NCBI RefSeq assembly: GCF_905163445.1
Contig: NC_053197.1
Location: forward strand, 16,926,001-16,990,000
DNA from: Pararge aegeria
Lineage: Eukaryota > Arthropoda > Insecta > Lepidoptera > Nymphalidae
Length of the DNA stretch: 64,000 nt
Direction: 5' to 3'
Shown here: piece after piece, positions 61,941-64,000 of the stretch
How the letters are laid out: each line of letters opens with the position of its first letter
How positions within the stretch are numbered: the stretch's first letter is position 1
The notes under the pieces: generated by a model
What the model was told of the DNA's origin: nothing
Seen by the model: the letters and a program-made list of their open reading frames with translations, nothing else
The model's database searches: none
Translations under genes and position numbers: made by a program

Positions 61941-64000
61941 TATTAGTTTTTTAACCGACGTAAAAAAGGAGAAGGTTCTCAATTCGTCGGAATCTTTTTT
62001 TTTGTGTTTTTACCTGTGTGTTAACCTGAGGCGTAGGTATGAAGCCTCTTGTGCCTTCAGTGTTGATGTAGCTCACGGAAAGCGTTCGGTAACGATGACA
62101 TCAGTTCCGTGATATTTGTTCACCCGAAAAGATCTCAACGCGCCTAAGGAAATTTCCACTTCAAAAACACCGACGCGTGAAGCCAGGGCCACAACTAGTA
62201 AAGAATTTTTGCATTTGATTATCTAGTAGTTTTATCATTGGTCCAGTTAATGGTGATTACTTCGCAATGCTATTAACAGTTCCAGCGCACTCTCAAAAAA
62301 GACAATCTGCCGATCATTTGCGTTGCGTAACCCAATAACGCACCGCATTCACCTCGACATTCGCTCACAGATTGCATCAATTCTATTAACGAAAAGATAC
62401 TTATTATATGCATATAAACAGGAAGTTTGCAATAACTTATTATAGTGCTTCTTATAAAGTTTTGCGTTTTTTTTGTGTTCTAGGTCTCCTCGACTAGCAT
62501 GTAGATAACAGCGCCTGAGTCTAAGTGCCAAAGGAACAATGAGCTGGCCGTAGCCTGTAAGGAGTACTTCATTGCTGGTCTCATACTGTACCTATCTTAG
62601 TCCAACCAGGGCAGTTAACTCGTCCACTACAAATTCTAGTGCAGATTGTGACGGACCTCTCAAACTCTCGACCCATGGTAATATACCTCGATAAAGTCTT
62701 AACTATGCTACCTTAACTCTTCTTAACTTGTAGCAAGGTCACTATTACTGTACGGGAGCTATGGTAATACACGAGCTGGTGTTCGTGCTCGGGGACTGAG
62801 GTCCAACCATTCATCTTTGTTTATATATATTATGGCCAGGTTTTATATATGGCCAATTGGTTAACACTTCGTTAGCGCGATGCAGGATCTTTGTGGCGCC
62901 ATCTACTTTTGTAATGTGGAGAACGCTACAATAACCAAAGCGTTAAAAAACTTCAAGTGCTGTAAATATGACATCAAGACATTTCGTCAGTGATACCTCA
63001 ACTAGAGTCAATAGCGTCAGTTCTACACATGACAGATTATACAGAGACGATATTTTTTATAATTTACCCGATAACCTATCTCCATCATCCTATAGTCCCA
63101 CGACAGAATAGAAAGATAAAAATATAAATATAACTATAGATAAGTTGCAGACAACATGTTATAAATGCGAAAGTGCGTCTGTTCGTTTATTTATCTGTAT
63201 TGATAAATAATAAAATATCTATGTGCTTTTGGCTGAATTGCTCCACTGATATTGATTATAACTACTACTACGTTACTTTTCGTAAGTACGACTTAGCCCA
63301 ACCACAACGAAAAGATTGCTGGGTATAAGCTTCACCAGCAGTTGCAAACCTGGACTCAGCAGTGGGTAAGGTGATGATGAAATACGACTTAACAGCAAAA
63401 TCAATCGTAATTAAATTTTACCTAAACAATTTGCATGCATGTGTCCGCCGAATATTACCTATTTTAAGGCTCGAGAAAACACAAGGCTCCTACAGGATCT
63501 TGAATAACCCAAAACAACATGGGCGAAGTTGCGGACATCAGTTAGTTGAAAATCATGTAAAACATTAGTGTTATAATATGACCTTAGTCTCCGGTGCACA
63601 ATGGAGTTCCGCGCGAACGGGTTTCATTAAGAAAGCGTCTCAGGCTGTTACGGCAATCGTTAACCCACTAATTACCACCCATCACCCACCAGCCGACCAC
63701 TTGTTATGTGTCGGGCCATCTCGAATCAATCAAACAATCATTATTCTAGTTACAAAGCTTTTTGTTTGTAACACATTGAACCTCTTAATAGTATTAGTAG
63801 TGCTGTTTGTGACAGAGCTCGTCCACAAACGAGCCACATTTCTGCAAACTCCCGCTAATTTCGTGCTTATTTTGTTCGTCGAGCTCAAAAGTCTGACAGA
63901 AGAAGAAGAAGTTTCATAAAGCAACAAACTCTCAGTTCCGGTTGTTACCAATAATATGTGAACGTGGGTGTATCCTCTAAAACCCTGTTTCCTATGAGCA
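61941..64000. other. No gene recognised
   Basis: This is AT-rich sequence. A Helitron-like start (tgttataaatgcgaaagtgc) occurs near 63158 without a matching end. A 113-residue open frame at 63578-63919 has no recognisable domain and is not called. Confidence 0.4.

Noticed and set aside
63578..63919. 113-residue plus-strand frame
   Set aside because: No recognisable domain or gene context; hydrophobic stretch arises from AT-rich sequence.

Overview
The window is eukaryotic and almost certainly comes from a lepidopteran insect (moth or butterfly). The DNA is AT-rich and dominated by interspersed repeats of a lepidopteran type: several tRNA-headed SINE families, 3' ends of CR1-like LINEs carrying a 'tcaagtaggcc' signature, RTE-like LINE fragments, short Helitrons and hAT or MITE elements. 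Genes are split by introns, and two promoters have a TATA box about 30 bases upstream of an arthropod TCAGT initiator. No rRNA gene, CRISPR array or bacterial-type operon is visible.

Two host genes can be reconstructed from splice sites and reading phase. On the + strand at 3893-15510, a four-exon gene encodes a 167-residue secreted glycine/tyrosine-rich protein of cuticular type. Its first coding exon holds only four codons, and the gene has a TATA box, an initiator and a poly(A) signal. On the - strand at 41979-46290, a five-exon gene encodes a complete 255-residue secreted chymotrypsin-fold serine protease. Its catalytic triad is intact, but its S1-pocket residues (Gly, Val and Thr at chymotrypsin positions 189, 216 and 226) look elastase-like, not trypsin-like.

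Mobile DNA fills much of the rest. The most striking copy is an apparently full-length Jockey-type LINE (17002-21926, +). It has two intact ORFs overlapping as TAATG, an A-rich tail and exact 14-bp target-site duplications. A second, older CR1-like LINE (about 47722-52290, -) has lost its ORF2 to a single visible nonsense codon and has an interrupted ORF1. A 1.43-kb hAT element (1163-2594) has 15-bp terminal inverted repeats, 8-bp target duplications and dense CAAGACC-type subterminal arrays. It interrupts a CR1-like LINE tail, and a second copy of that tail near 45.8 kb gives the unoccupied site. A 225-bp TA-flanked MITE lies at 36443-36667 and Helitron-like elements at 25.1, 28.0, 31.8 and 53.3 kb.

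Layout: 1-3.5 kb repeats and palindromes; 3.9-15.5 kb the glycine-rich gene with repeat-filled introns; 17.0-21.9 kb the Jockey element; 22-41 kb repeats with no gene recognised; 41.9-46.3 kb the protease gene; 46.4-52.3 kb SINE, RTE and CR1-like LINE; 52.3-64 kb repeats and unannotated AT-rich DNA. The two host genes show no functional link. Repeat families called A to D here are labels of convenience based on similarity among copies within this window.
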